Assembly (NCBI RefSeq): GCF_019801605.1 | Contig: NZ_JAHVIT010000001.1 | Span: forward strand, 1,674,001 to 1,738,000 | Direction: 5' to 3' | From: Maritimibacter alkaliphilus | GTDB lineage: Bacteria > Pseudomonadota > Alphaproteobacteria > Rhodobacterales > Rhodobacteraceae | DNA: 64,000 nucleotides | Shown here: one piece after another, positions 25,427 through 34,558 of the stretch | Position numbering within the stretch: position 1 is the first letter of the stretch | Layout: every line of letters begins with the position of its first letter | Made by a program: the position numbers and the translations under genes | Notes under the pieces: generated by a model | Told to the model about the DNA's origin: nothing | What the model saw: the letters and a program-made list of their open reading frames with translations, nothing else | Databases searched by the model: none

Positions 25427-26638
25427 ATGGATTATGACGTGATCATCCTTGGCGCCGGGGCGGCCGGCCTGATGTGCGCAGCCCACTGCGGGGGCCGTGT
25501 GCTGGTGGTGGACCATGCCCGCAAGGCGGGCGAGAAGATCCGCATCTCCGGCGGCGGGCGCTGCAACTTCACCAACACCGGGACGGAGCCTGCCAACTTC
25601 CTCTCCGCCAATCCGCATTTCGCCAAATCCGCGCTGAAGCGCTACACGCCGTGGGATTTCGTCTCCCTCGTCTCGGAGCATGGCATCGCCTGGCACGAGA
25701 AGACCCTCGGCCAGCTCTTCTGCGACGACAGCGCGCGCCAGATCGTCTCGCTGCTGACCGGCATGGTCGAGGAGGCGGGCGGCACGCTGGCGCTCGACAC
25801 GCGGATCGAGGGCGTCACCGCGCAGGACGGAGACGGGGACGGGGCCTTCGCCGTCACGCTCAATCGCGACACGCGGCCATGGACGGTGCGAGCGCCACGC
25901 CTCGTGGTCGCCACGGGCGGCAAATCGATCCCCAAGATGGGCGCCACCGGCCTCGCCTATGACATCGCGCGCCAGTTCGGCCACGCCATCGTCGAGACCC
26001 ATCCCGGCCTCGTGCCCTTCACCTTCCCGCCCGAGACCTTCAGCGCCCTTGCCGGCCTCTCCCTGCCGGTGCGCGCCACCGCCGGGGGCACCAGCTTCGA
26101 GGAGGCGCTGCTCTTCACCCACCGCGGCCTCTCGGGCCCCGCGATCCTTCAGGTCTCCTCCTACTGGACGCCCGGCGCAGAGATCGAGATCGACCTCCTG
26201 CCCGGCCTCGACCCGCTGGAGCGGCTGCGCGCCGCGCGCCAGCAGGCCGGGCGCCGCGCCATCACCACCGTGCTGGCCGAGATGATGCCCGCCCGCCTTG
26301 CGCAGGCGGTGCCGAGCCTGATCGCGCCGGACCTCGACCTGGGCGGCAACCTCGCCGATCACAATGACGCCAGCCTCGGCGCGCTCTGCGAGCGGCTGAC
26401 CCACTGGCGGGTGAAGCCCACGGGGACCGAGGGCTATCGCACCGCAGAGGTCACCCTGGGCGGCGTGGACACCGCAGGCCTCTCCTCCAAGACGATGGAA
26501 TCCACCCTGCGCCCGGGGCTGCATTTCATCGGCGAATGCGTGGATGTGACCGGCTGGCTGGGGGGCTACAACTTCCAGTGGGCCTGGGCCTCGGCCATGG
26601 CCTGCGCCACGGCGATCCGGGCCGCGCAACAGGCCTAA
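25427..26638 (+). CDS. YhiN/HI0933-family NAD(P)/FAD-dependent oxidoreductase
   Basis: A flavoprotein of 403 residues of the BaiN/YhiN/HI0933 family. The N-terminal FAD-binding motif is VIILGAGAAGLMCA (residues 4-17), followed by the family hallmark EKIRISGGGRCNFTN. Later come LVVATGGKSIPKMGATG, a middle substrate domain with THRGLSGPAILQVSSYW, and the C-terminal FIGECVDVTGWLGGYNFQWAWASA that completes the FAD site. The natural substrate of most members is unknown. The start MDYDVIIL at 25427 is chosen from the family pattern; the ribosome site is weak. The stop codon lies inside a 13-bp tandem repeat. Confidence 0.92.
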   Translation: MDYDVIILGAGAAGLMCAAHCGGRVLVVDHARKAGEKIRISGGGRCNFTNTGTEPANFLSANPHFAKSALKRYTPWDFVSLVSEHGIAWHEKTLGQLFCDDSARQIVSLLTGMVEEAGGTLALDTRIEGVTAQDGDGDGAFAVTLNRDTRPWTVRAPRLVVATGGKSIPKMGATGLAYDIARQFGHAIVETHPGLVPFTFPPETFSALAGLSLPVRATAGGTSFEEALLFTHRGLSGPAILQVSSYWTPGAEIEIDLLPGLDPLERLRAARQQAGRRAITTVLAEMMPARLAQAVPSLIAPDLDLGGNLADHNDASLGALCERLTHWRVKPTGTEGYRTAEVTLGGVDTAGLSSKTMESTLRPGLHFIGECVDVTGWLGGYNFQWAWASAMACATAIRAAQQA

Positions 26639-26694
26639 GCGACAGGCCTAAGCGACAGGCCTAAGCGACAGCCCTAGGAGACAGGCCTAGGGTG
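26630..26694. repeat. 13-bp tandem repeat with stop codons in all frames
   Basis: Five copies of a 13-bp unit (CAGGCCTAAGCGA): three perfect at 26630-26668 and two diverged at 26669-26694. The TAA at 26636, 26649 and 26662 falls successively in all three + frames. The last unit supplies the stop (TAG, - strand) of the converging sulfotransferase gene. Confidence 0.9.
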
Positions 26695-27514
26695 CCTTCG
26701 GCCTGCCGCCATCGTTGCCCACGCCGCCAGTCCCGACACCGCGGCCCTCGGCCAGCAGGGCGTCATACCAGCTGCGGTCGGTCTCGTATCCCAGCCCGAT
26801 GAGCACATCGTGCAGGACGGGAAACCTGGTGAACTGGTCGATGATCCGGGCCCGATGCTCGGGCTCCGCCCATTTCCGGGCGGGACCTGCCTCCAGCGCG
26901 CGTACGCCGTTCAGCGGGCCCTGCAGGTGGGCCGGGATCTCGGCCGTGTGGAAATCGGCGAAGCTGCCCTCGAAGCGCAGCCCCAGCTGCGCGGCCAAGG
27001 CCTGCTGCACGCTGTCGGGATCGGCCACGAGGTCCTCGTACTTCAGGTAGAAGATGCCGCGCGGAAAGGCCCCCGACCGCGCCACCTGCATGATCGCGCG
27101 CTGGATCTGCAACAGCCCCGGCGCGGTGAAGGTCGGCACCTTGCCCGGCTGGATGAAATAGCACAGGTCGGCGGCCATGAAGTAATCATCCGGCACGGCC
27201 CGGTGGCGGCTGATCAGGATGTCCCGCGGATCGCGCAGCATGACGATCAGGTCCAGCTGCTTGCCCCGCCTGTTGGCCTGCAGGATCCTGGCCGTGTCGA
27301 AGATGTCGTAGGGTCGCTTGCTGCACTGGTTGCCCGGCAGGTGCAGCAGCTGCGCCGTGGGCATCTCGGCCTCGAAGACACCGAAGTCCCTCAGGCAATG
27401 GCGCATCATGGTGTAGAAGAGTGTGCTGCCCGCCCGGCCATGGCCGGAAATGATCAGATGACGTTCCACGCGCGACCCGAGACCCCCTATTTCGGGGGAG
27501 TGTCCCGCGTTCAC
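26687..27514 (-). CDS. PAPS-dependent sulfotransferase family protein
   Basis: A 275-residue protein of the sulfotransferase fold. The 5'-phosphosulfate loop is HLIISGHGRAGSTLFYTMM (about 19-37), and the 3'-phosphate site is VMLRDPRDILISRH (91-104). Later YLKYEDLVADPDSV is also typical of the family. It should transfer sulfate from PAPS to an unknown acceptor, such as a carbohydrate, lipid or small molecule. The annotated start is GTG at 27514; an in-frame GTG 15 codons later (VERHLIISGHG) is a good alternative because the family motif begins there. The gene is not beside any glycan-synthesis genes, so its substrate cannot be inferred from context. Confidence 0.85.
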   Translation of the reverse strand: MNAGHSPEIGGLGSRVERHLIISGHGRAGSTLFYTMMRHCLRDFGVFEAEMPTAQLLHLPGNQCSKRPYDIFDTARILQANRRGKQLDLIVMLRDPRDILISRHRAVPDDYFMAADLCYFIQPGKVPTFTAPGLLQIQRAIMQVARSGAFPRGIFYLKYEDLVADPDSVQQALAAQLGLRFEGSFADFHTAEIPAHLQGPLNGVRALEAGPARKWAEPEHRARIIDQFTRFPVLHDVLIGLGYETDRSWYDALLAEGRGVGTGGVGNDGGRPKAP

Positions 27515-27689
27515 GCTTCGCGGTCAAGGGCACCCCCCGCCACAACCTCCGGGAGATGTCTTCACGTGGTGAGACACGTGCTCGTGCATCGGATCAGGCA
27601 CGTGGTCAGGCAGCGGGTCGGCCCCCTTCAACGGCCGAGGTCTCAGCCGGCCAGTCGCCCGGCCGGACACCCGCCTGCCAACCCGTCGC

Positions 27690-29060
27690 TCAGTAGGAAT
27701 ACTCGGCGTAGATCCGATCCAGATCGCCGTTCCACTCGCCCTTGTACTTGGCCAGCAGTTCGTCCGCAGGGGTCTGGCCCGAAGCGATGCTTTCCTTCAG
27801 CGCGTTGAGGAAATGGGTCTCGTCGGGGATCAACCCGCCCGCGCCCTCTGCCGCGCGCGCCTTCAGGCCAGCCTCGGCGATGTCCAGCACGTCGCGGGCG
27901 AGGTCATGCATCTTGATGCCGTTGACCGTGCCGCCGAGGGCCTGATCGCCGGCCGCCACGCGCATCGCCTCGCGGGTCGGGGCGTCCCAGCCCTTCACGA
28001 GGTCCCACGCCGCATCCAGCGCACCCTGATCGTACATCAGCCCGACCCAGAAGGCGGGCAGCGCGCAGAGCCTCCGCCACGGGCCGCCATCGGCGCCGCG
28101 CATCTCGATGAACTTCTTCACCCGGGCCTCGGGGAAGAGCGTGGTCAGGTGGTCGGCCCAGTCCGACAGCGTCGGCTTCTCGCCCGGCAGCGCGGGCAGT
28201 TCGCCCTTGAGGAAGTCGCGGAACGACTGGCCGAGCGCGTCTATGTACTTGCCGTCGCGGTAGACGAAGTACATCGGCACATCGAGGGCGTATTGCACGT
28301 AGGACTCGAACCCGAAGCCCTCGTCGAAGACGAAGGGCAGCATCCCCGTCCGGGCGGCATCCATGTGACGCCAGACCCACGACCGGTAGGAACGCATGCC
28401 GTTGGGCTTGCCCTCGAAGAAGGGCGAATTGGCAAAGAGCGCGGTGGCGACCGGCTGCAGCGCAAGGGCCACGCGCATCTTCTGCACCATGTCCGCCTCG
28501 GTCGAGAAGTCGAGGTTCACCTGCACGGTGCAGGTGCGGCGCATCATCGTGGTGCCGGTGGTGCCGACGCGGCTCTGGTAGGCATCCATGAGCTTGTAGC
28601 GGCCCTTGGGCATCAGGGGCATCTCGTCATGGATCCACTGGGGCGCGGCGCCCAGACCGATGAAGCCAACGCCGATCTCGTCCGAGATGCTCTTCACCTC
28701 GCGCAGGTGCTGGTTCACCTCGTCACAGGTCTGGTGAATGTTGCACAGCGGTGCGCCCGACAGCTCCAGCGCCCCGCCGGGCTCGAGGCTGACGTTGGCG
28801 CCGTCCTTGGTCAGGCCGATCAGATAACCGCTTTCGCGGACCTCGTTCCAGCCATAGCGGTCGCGCAGGCCTTCCAGCACGGCCTTGATGGAGCGTTCGC
28901 CATCGTAGGGAATGGGTTTCAGGCTGTCCTTGCAGTAGCCGAACTTCTCGTGCTCGGTGCCGATCCGCCAGTCTTCCTTGGGCTTGCAGCCCTCGGCCAT
29001 GTAGTCTGCCAGCTGTTCATGACGCTCGATCGGGCCGCCGCCGGATTGGGGGATGGACAT
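27690..29060 (-). CDS. gshA: Glutamate-cysteine ligase (plant-type)
   Basis: Catalyses the ATP-dependent first step of glutathione synthesis in the cytoplasm. The product has 456 residues, the size of the plant/alphaproteobacterial GCL group rather than E. coli GshA. Visible family features are WRIGTEHEKFGY near 43-54, SLEPGGALELSGAPL, RTCTVQVNLDFSTEADM, and KKFIEMRGADGGPWRRLCALPAFWVGL in part. The start MSIPQSGGG at 29060 has GGAG six nt upstream and is preferred over the longer frame to 29123. It is separate from the sulfotransferase gene (175-bp gap) and downstream of the 29.1-31.3 kb gene group. Confidence 0.95.
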   Translation of the reverse strand: MSIPQSGGGPIERHEQLADYMAEGCKPKEDWRIGTEHEKFGYCKDSLKPIPYDGERSIKAVLEGLRDRYGWNEVRESGYLIGLTKDGANVSLEPGGALELSGAPLCNIHQTCDEVNQHLREVKSISDEIGVGFIGLGAAPQWIHDEMPLMPKGRYKLMDAYQSRVGTTGTTMMRRTCTVQVNLDFSTEADMVQKMRVALALQPVATALFANSPFFEGKPNGMRSYRSWVWRHMDAARTGMLPFVFDEGFGFESYVQYALDVPMYFVYRDGKYIDALGQSFRDFLKGELPALPGEKPTLSDWADHLTTLFPEARVKKFIEMRGADGGPWRRLCALPAFWVGLMYDQGALDAAWDLVKGWDAPTREAMRVAAGDQALGGTVNGIKMHDLARDVLDIAEAGLKARAAEGAGGLIPDETHFLNALKESIASGQTPADELLAKYKGEWNGDLDRIYAEYSY

Positions 29061-29119
29061 GGAGTACTCCGGTCTGTCGCTTTCTTGGAGGTCAGGAGTG
29101 AGCGCAAACGCGGGCGGTG

Positions 29120-29740
29120 TCAATGCAACCGGCGGAGCGGTTTCTCCCAGATCACGTCACCCTTTGCCGGGCCGCCCGATGCCGCGCCACCCTGCACAAG
29201 GGTCAGGCCCGCGCGGGACGATCCGGAGGAAGCGCCCTGCGACGAGCCCTGCCCCGGCGTGGCGCCCGCTGTCGCATCATGCGCCCGCATCTTCGCCAGC
29301 AACTCGCGCGTGGGCAGGCCGGGCAGCGCCGCGAAGACATCGAAGAGCGCCTCGGCTCCTTCCGCCCCCAGCGGGATATGCAGGTCCTCCGCGCCGGGCT
29401 GGCTGAGCACCCAGTGGGCCGAGGGCCCCTGCCCGGTCAGCGCCAGCCGGTCGAGTTCCGACAGGGCCACGATGCCGCCGGTGAGCGGGCCGAAATAGGC
29501 AATCTGCCCCTCGTCGACCTGCACCACGCCGGGCCCCTGCCGGGCAGAGCGGAACCGCGCCCGCTGCACGCCCGCCGCCGCAAAGCCAAGCCCCGCCAGC
29601 ACCAGCACGACGCCCACCCATTTCAGCACGCCGAAGGTGGTCAGCGCCCACCACAGGCCGAGCGCCGCCACCGCCAGCCCGATGGCCACTTCGCGCCAGC
29701 GGTTCAGGGCCGCGCGCGCCTCGGGTCGGATGAAACTCAC
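29120..29740 (-). CDS. Membrane-anchored protein of unknown function
   Basis: A 206-residue protein with two hydrophobic helices near the N-terminus (about 17-36 and 39-58, the second WVGVVLVLAGLGFAAAGV). A soluble part follows, rich in Leu and Gly: VVQVDEGQIAYFGPLTGGIVALSELDRLAL, then HIPLGAEGAEALFDVFAALPGLPTREL. The C-terminal 45 residues are Gly/Ser-rich and probably disordered. The start is GTG at 29740, overlapping the stop of the GNAT gene (GTGA). The layout of two helices plus a PH-like soluble domain hints at a small membrane adaptor, but I recognise no named family. It is the last gene of the rsmE-GNAT-this gene group. Confidence 0.75.
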   Translation of the reverse strand: MSFIRPEARAALNRWREVAIGLAVAALGLWWALTTFGVLKWVGVVLVLAGLGFAAAGVQRARFRSARQGPGVVQVDEGQIAYFGPLTGGIVALSELDRLALTGQGPSAHWVLSQPGAEDLHIPLGAEGAEALFDVFAALPGLPTRELLAKMRAHDATAGATPGQGSSQGASSGSSRAGLTLVQGGAASGGPAKGDVIWEKPLRRLH

Positions 29741-30591
29741 GTGGGCCTCGCCAGGCGACACATCGTATAGGTGCCGATCCGGCTGAAGCCGATGGCGCGA
29801 TAGGCGGCTGCCGCAGTGTCGCTGGCCGCGAAGAGCACCGCTTCCTCGGCGCCGGTCGCGTCGCGCAGGGCGGCGAGGTGCAGCGCCACCGCCGCCCGGG
29901 CATGGCCCTCGCCGCGCCGCGCGGGCGGGGTGAAGACCCCGCCGACCTGCACCGTATTGCCGGCCCGTGCGTTGATGCCCGTCATCGCCAGCGGCGTATC
30001 GCCCTGCATCAGCAGCACGTGGCTGCCAGTCTCCAGCATGGCGTCCACGTCCACCACGGCGCGTTCGGCGGCGACCGACGGTGAGGTGCCGTGGACATCG
30101 GCGTTGTACTGGCTGCGCCAGTCGATCAGCAGGTCGCGGCGGGTGGCATCGGCGGGCACGAGGAGCAGGCCCGCGACCTCGGGCATGACCAGATCGCTCA
30201 GCGGCAGGAGGAAATGCGGCTCGTCGCGCAGCAGGCCCATCGGATGGTGCCGCAGATCGAGCGCGTCGAGCACGGAATGCACCGCCCCGGCCTCGCCCAG
30301 AATCCATTCGTAGGACCGCATGGAAAGCGGCGCGGTCACGGCGTCGAGCAGCGGATCGCCCGCCGCCAGCACCGGCAGCATCCAGCCATCGCGCGTCATC
30401 CCGAGGAAGGCCACGACCTCGCCGTCCTCATACCGGACCCAGGCCGACATGGCGCGGCTGTGGCCCGACTGGGTGGCCAGCCCGTGGGTTTCGAGGTTCG
30501 CCAGCGGGAACATGGCGCAGGCCGTCTGGCCGCGCAGGTAGTCGAGGACCGCCGGCAGATCGTCGGCGCGGACCGGGGTCATGTCGCTCAT
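29737..30591 (-). CDS. GNAT family N-acetyltransferase
   Basis: A 284-residue protein whose C-terminal half is a GNAT acetyltransferase domain. The acetyl-CoA loop region reads VQVGGVFTPPARRGEGHARAAVALHL (about 220-245) and is followed by AVLFAASDTAAAAYRAIGFSRIGTY, the typical terminal strand-helix. The N-terminal half (about 1-130) is a diverged related domain, making it a two-domain type. The substrate is unknown. The start MSDMTPVRADD overlaps the rsmE stop (ATGA), and the stop overlaps the next gene (GTGA), so three genes are coupled. Confidence 0.85.
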   Translation of the reverse strand: MSDMTPVRADDLPAVLDYLRGQTACAMFPLANLETHGLATQSGHSRAMSAWVRYEDGEVVAFLGMTRDGWMLPVLAAGDPLLDAVTAPLSMRSYEWILGEAGAVHSVLDALDLRHHPMGLLRDEPHFLLPLSDLVMPEVAGLLLVPADATRRDLLIDWRSQYNADVHGTSPSVAAERAVVDVDAMLETGSHVLLMQGDTPLAMTGINARAGNTVQVGGVFTPPARRGEGHARAAVALHLAALRDATGAEEAVLFAASDTAAAAYRAIGFSRIGTYTMCRLARPT

Positions 30592-31343
30592 GCGCCCTCC
30601 CCGCTCCGCTCTCCGCCCCAGTCCCCGAGCGCCTGCTGCCAGAGCGTCAGCGCGGCCACCGCCGCGGTATCCGCCCGCAGGATGCGCGGGCCGAGCGCGA
30701 CACGATGCGCGAAGGGCAGACCGCGCAGCCGGCTGCGTTCCGCCTCGGAGAAGCCGCCCTCCGGCCCGATCAGGATTGCCCACGGGCCCGGCGTGAGGGT
30801 CGAGAGCGGCGCCCCGCCCGGTTCCTCGGCCAGGGCCTCGTCGCAGAACATCAGCTGCCGGCCCTCGGGCCAGTCCGCCAGCAGCCGGTCGAGCTTGTGC
30901 AGGTCCGCGACCTCGGGGACGTAGGTGCCGCCGCATTGCTCCGCCGCCTCGACCGCATGGGCCTGCAACCGGTCCTGCCGGATACGTTCGGAATTGGTGA
31001 AATCGGTCTGCACCGGCACGATCCGCGCCGCCCCCATCTCCGCCGCCTTCTCGACGATGAAGTCGGTGCGCGCCTTCTTGATCGGCGCGAAGAGCAGCCA
31101 GAGGTCGGGCGGCATCTGCAACGGTTTCGACCGGGACCGGCAGGTCAGCTCTCCGCCGCGCTTGCCGGCCTGCGTCACCTGCGCCTGCCATTCGCCGTCG
31201 CGCCCGTTGAAGAGCGCGACCGCATCGCCATCCCCGAGGCGCATGACCCCGAAGAGGTAATGCGCCTGGTCCCGCTCCAAAGGAACGGTTTGCCCCGCCC
31301 CCAGCGGGTGATCTACATAGAGCCTGATTTTCGCCGTATCCAT
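30588..31343 (-). CDS. rsmE: 16S rRNA (uracil-1498-N3)-methyltransferase RsmE
   Basis: A SPOUT-class methyltransferase that methylates U1498 of 16S rRNA using S-adenosylmethionine. The product has 251 residues. An N-terminal PUA-like domain (HYLFGVMRLGDGDAVALFNGRDGEW) precedes the knotted domain with KKARTDFIVEKAAEMGAARIVPV, AILIGPEGGFSEAE and LGPRILRADTAAVAAL, the diagnostic AdoMet-knot sequences. The ribosome site AAGAAGG precedes ATG 31343. It is divergent from ubiA with only 11 bp between start codons. Confidence 0.95.
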   Translation of the reverse strand: MDTAKIRLYVDHPLGAGQTVPLERDQAHYLFGVMRLGDGDAVALFNGRDGEWQAQVTQAGKRGGELTCRSRSKPLQMPPDLWLLFAPIKKARTDFIVEKAAEMGAARIVPVQTDFTNSERIRQDRLQAHAVEAAEQCGGTYVPEVADLHKLDRLLADWPEGRQLMFCDEALAEEPGGAPLSTLTPGPWAILIGPEGGFSEAERSRLRGLPFAHRVALGPRILRADTAAVAALTLWQQALGDWGGERSGEGA

Positions 31344-31354
31344 GGACCCTTCTT

Positions 31355-32332
31355 ATGACCCGAAATGCCCAAGCGCCAGAGCAACACGCCCCCGACGGAC
31401 AGGTGGCCGACGCGGTCAAGGGCAACTGGGTCGACCGCCTCGCACCGGCGGCCACGCGGCCCTACCTGCGGCTGTCGCGCGCCGACCGGCCGGTGGGCAC
31501 ATGGCTGCTGCTGATCCCCTGCTGGTGGGGCCTGGGCCTTGCCATGCTGGCGGACGGCACTGCGGGCTGGCACGACCTGTGGATCTTCATCGGCTGCGCC
31601 ATCGGCGCCTTCCTGATGCGGGGCGCGGGCTGCACGTGGAACGACATCACCGACCGCAAGTTCGATGCCGCCGTGGCGCGGACGAAATCCCGGCCGATCC
31701 CCTCGGGGCAGGTCACCGTCAAGGGCGCGGCGCTCTGGATGGTGGCGCAGGCGCTGATCGCCTTCTGCATCCTGCTGACCTTCGGCCCGCTGGCCATCGT
31801 GCTGGGGATCATCTCGCTGGGGCCGGTCTGCATCTACCCCTTCGCCAAGCGCTTCACCTGGTGGCCGCAGGTCTTCCTCGGCCTCGCCTTCAACTGGGGC
31901 GCCATCCTCGCCTGGGCCGCGCACAGCAACACGCTCTCCTGGCCGCCCTTCGCACTCTATCTCTGCGGCATCGCATGGACGATCTTCTACGACACGATCT
32001 ATGCCCACCAGGACAAGGAAGACGACGCGCTGATCGGCGTGAAGTCCACCGCGCGGCTCTTTGCCGGCAACACGGCCCGCGTCCTGCGTCAATTCCTTGT
32101 GATTTCGGTCTCGCTGATGGCATTGGCCGTGATCGGGGCGATGATCGACGGGGCCAATCCGCTGGCCCTGTTCGTCGCGCTTGCCGGTCCCTGGGCCCTT
32201 GGCTGGCATATGGTTTGGCAGCTTCGTCAACTGGATATCGACGACGGCGACAAGTGCCTCGCGCTCTTCCGGTCGAACCGGAACGCGGGCCTTCTGGTCC
32301 TGCCGTTTTTCGCCGTCGCCTTCCTGCTCTGA
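31355..32332 (+). CDS. ubiA: 4-hydroxybenzoate polyprenyltransferase UbiA
   Basis: An integral membrane prenyltransferase that attaches the polyprenyl tail to 4-hydroxybenzoate in ubiquinone synthesis. The product has 325 residues with about eight or nine hydrophobic helices. Both Asp-rich substrate motifs are present: NDITDRKFD at 96-104 and DTIYAHQDKEDD near 212. RTKSRPIPSG, just after the first motif, is also conserved. There is no clear ribosome site; the start is only 12 bp from that of rsmE, so any promoter must lie within rsmE. Confidence 0.95.
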   Translation: MTRNAQAPEQHAPDGQVADAVKGNWVDRLAPAATRPYLRLSRADRPVGTWLLLIPCWWGLGLAMLADGTAGWHDLWIFIGCAIGAFLMRGAGCTWNDITDRKFDAAVARTKSRPIPSGQVTVKGAALWMVAQALIAFCILLTFGPLAIVLGIISLGPVCIYPFAKRFTWWPQVFLGLAFNWGAILAWAAHSNTLSWPPFALYLCGIAWTIFYDTIYAHQDKEDDALIGVKSTARLFAGNTARVLRQFLVISVSLMALAVIGAMIDGANPLALFVALAGPWALGWHMVWQLRQLDIDDGDKCLALFRSNRNAGLLVLPFFAVAFLL

Positions 32333-32395
32333 TTTACAGGCCCGCCCCAGCGTCTTAAAACGCGCGCACTGCAATTATCGGGATACCCGCCAGAC

Positions 32396-34558
32396 ATGCG
32401 CCTGTCCTCGCTCGCGATCGTCAGCTCGGCCTTCACCTCGGCCGCCGTCCTCAGCCTCGTCGCCGCCGCCTTCTCGGCCGGCGCAGTGGAGGACCGCACC
32501 GAGATCGACGTCCGCCACACGCTCGACACGCACCAGATGGACTGGGCCGAGGTGCAGGCCGACGGCCTGCGGGTAAACCTCTCGGGCCTCGCCCCCAGCG
32601 AGGCGGCGCGCTTCAACGCGATCACCGTCACCGGGCAGGTGGTGGACGCGGCCCGGGTCATCGACCTGATGCAGGTGCAGGCCGCCGAGGCGATCCAGCC
32701 GCCCGACTTCTCGGTCGAGATCCTGCGCAACGAGGACACGCTCTCGCTGATCGGGCTGATCCCCGCCGCCACCAACCGCGACCGCCTGACCGAGACGCTC
32801 GGCGATATCGACGGCATCGGCAGTATCACCGACCTGCTGGAAACCGCGCGCTACCCCGTCCCCGGCGGCTGGATCGAGGCGGTGACCTTCGCCATCGAGG
32901 CGCTGAACGAACTGCCGCGCTCCAAGATCTCCGTGGCGCCGAACCACGTCCGCATCGACGCGGCGGTCGAAAGCACCGCCGCCAAGAACGACCTGCAGCG
33001 CCGGCTGGAACGCGCCCTGCCCGACGGGGTCGACCTGTCGCTGACGCTGACCGCGCCGCGCCCCGTCATCGCCCCCTTCACCGTGCGCTTCCTCGTGGAC
33101 GACAGCGGCGCCCGGTTCGACGCCTGCTCCGCCGACAACGCCGAGGATATCGCCATGATCGAGGAGGCCGCCCGCGCCGCCGGCCTCGAAGGGGCCATGC
33201 GCTGCCGGATCGGCCTTGGCATGCCCTCCCCCGACTGGGCGCAGGCGGTCTCCACCGGGATCGCCGGGCTGACCGAACTGGGCGGCGGGGCGATCACCTT
33301 CACCGATGCCGATATCTCCCTCGTGGCAGCCGAAGGCACGGCGCAGGGGCTCTTCGACCGGGTCGTGGGTGAGCTGGAGAACGACCTGCCGGACCTCTAC
33401 GCGCTGCATGCCACCCTGCCCGTCGCGCCAAGCGAGGACGAAGAGGAAGGCCCGCCCGAATTCACCGCCACGCTGAGCCCCGAGGGCATGGTGCAGCTGC
33501 GCGGCCGCATTTCCGACGAACTGTCGCGCAACGCGACCCAGAGCTACGCCCAGTCCCGATTCGGAGCGAGCGCGGTCTACACCGCCGCACGTCTCGACGA
33601 GGACCTGCCCGACGGTTGGACGATCCGCGTGCTGGCCGCGCTGGAGGCGCTCTCCAAGCTCTCCAACGGCGTCGTCACCGTGACCCCCGATGACCTCGTC
33701 ATCGCGGGCGACACCGGCAACGAGAACGCCCAGGCCGAGATCGCGCAGCTGCTGGCCACCCAGCTGGGCGATGGCGCCAGCTACGACATCTCCGTCGTCT
33801 ACCAGGAGAAGCTGGACCCGATCGCCTCCCTGCCCACGCCCGAGGAATGCCTGCGGGAACTGCGTGGCATCCAGGAGGTCGCCAAGATCAACTTCGAGCC
33901 CGGCTCGGCCACGATCTCGGCCGACTCCATGGGCGCCATGGACGACATCGCCGAGGTGCTGAAGGCCTGCGGGGACATCCCGCTGGAGATCAGTGGCCAC
34001 ACCGACAGCCAGGGCCGCGAGGAAATGAACCAGGCCCTGAGCCAGGAACGCGCCACCGCCGTGCTGAACGAGCTGCGGATGCGCCGGGTGCTGACCTCGG
34101 GCTACACCGCCGTGGGCTATGGCGAGAGCCAGCCCATCGCCGACAACGGCACCGAGGAAGGCCGCGAGGTGAACCGCCGGATCGAGTTCCGCCTGCTCGC
34201 CCCCGAGGTGCCCGAGGAAATCACCGATGCCGCCCTGGAGACCACCGGTGAAGTGGCCGAGAGCGCAGCGGAAGCGCTCGCCACGGACGACGAGGGCAGC
34301 GGCGACGCGGACTTCGACACCACCGAGGGCGCGCCGATGCACGACCTGACAGAGGCCGTCGAGGTCGAGGGGTCGGGCGACGAGAGCGGGGACGCGATCA
34401 GCGACGAGGCCCTCGACACCACCGGCGAGGTGGCCTCCGAAAGCGGCGATGACGCGGAGGTGAACGGCGCTGACGCGGATTCCGGCCTTGATCCCGAGGG
34501 GGAAACGGGCGCAGAAGAGGCCACGGAAGAACAGACCGAGGCCGGCGCCACCCAATGA
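32396..34558 (+). CDS. OmpA-family envelope protein with BON-like repeats and acidic tail
   Basis: A 720-residue exported protein. An N-terminal hydrophobic segment (about residues 5-30) acts as signal or anchor. Residues 35-480 contain several repeats resembling BON domains (LIGLIPAATNRDRL with LRGRISDELSRNATQS; VRIDAAVESTAAKNDL). The OmpA C-terminal peptidoglycan-binding domain lies at about 490-600 with INFEPGSATIS, ISGHTDSQGREEMNQALSQERA and GYGESQPIADNGTEEGREVNRRIEF. After it comes a ~118-residue tail dominated by Asp, Glu, Ser, Thr and Gly, with DTTGEVA/DTTEGA-type repeats. It should link the outer part of the envelope to peptidoglycan. Its stop overlaps the next gene (ATGA). Confidence 0.88.
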   Translation: MRLSSLAIVSSAFTSAAVLSLVAAAFSAGAVEDRTEIDVRHTLDTHQMDWAEVQADGLRVNLSGLAPSEAARFNAITVTGQVVDAARVIDLMQVQAAEAIQPPDFSVEILRNEDTLSLIGLIPAATNRDRLTETLGDIDGIGSITDLLETARYPVPGGWIEAVTFAIEALNELPRSKISVAPNHVRIDAAVESTAAKNDLQRRLERALPDGVDLSLTLTAPRPVIAPFTVRFLVDDSGARFDACSADNAEDIAMIEEAARAAGLEGAMRCRIGLGMPSPDWAQAVSTGIAGLTELGGGAITFTDADISLVAAEGTAQGLFDRVVGELENDLPDLYALHATLPVAPSEDEEEGPPEFTATLSPEGMVQLRGRISDELSRNATQSYAQSRFGASAVYTAARLDEDLPDGWTIRVLAALEALSKLSNGVVTVTPDDLVIAGDTGNENAQAEIAQLLATQLGDGASYDISVVYQEKLDPIASLPTPEECLRELRGIQEVAKINFEPGSATISADSMGAMDDIAEVLKACGDIPLEISGHTDSQGREEMNQALSQERATAVLNELRMRRVLTSGYTAVGYGESQPIADNGTEEGREVNRRIEFRLLAPEVPEEITDAALETTGEVAESAAEALATDDEGSGDADFDTTEGAPMHDLTEAVEVEGSGDESGDAISDEALDTTGEVASESGDDAEVNGADADSGLDPEGETGAEEATEEQTEAGATQ

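Noticed and set aside
26630-26694. CRISPR array
   Set aside because: The 13-bp units are contiguous with no spacers and no cas genes are present.
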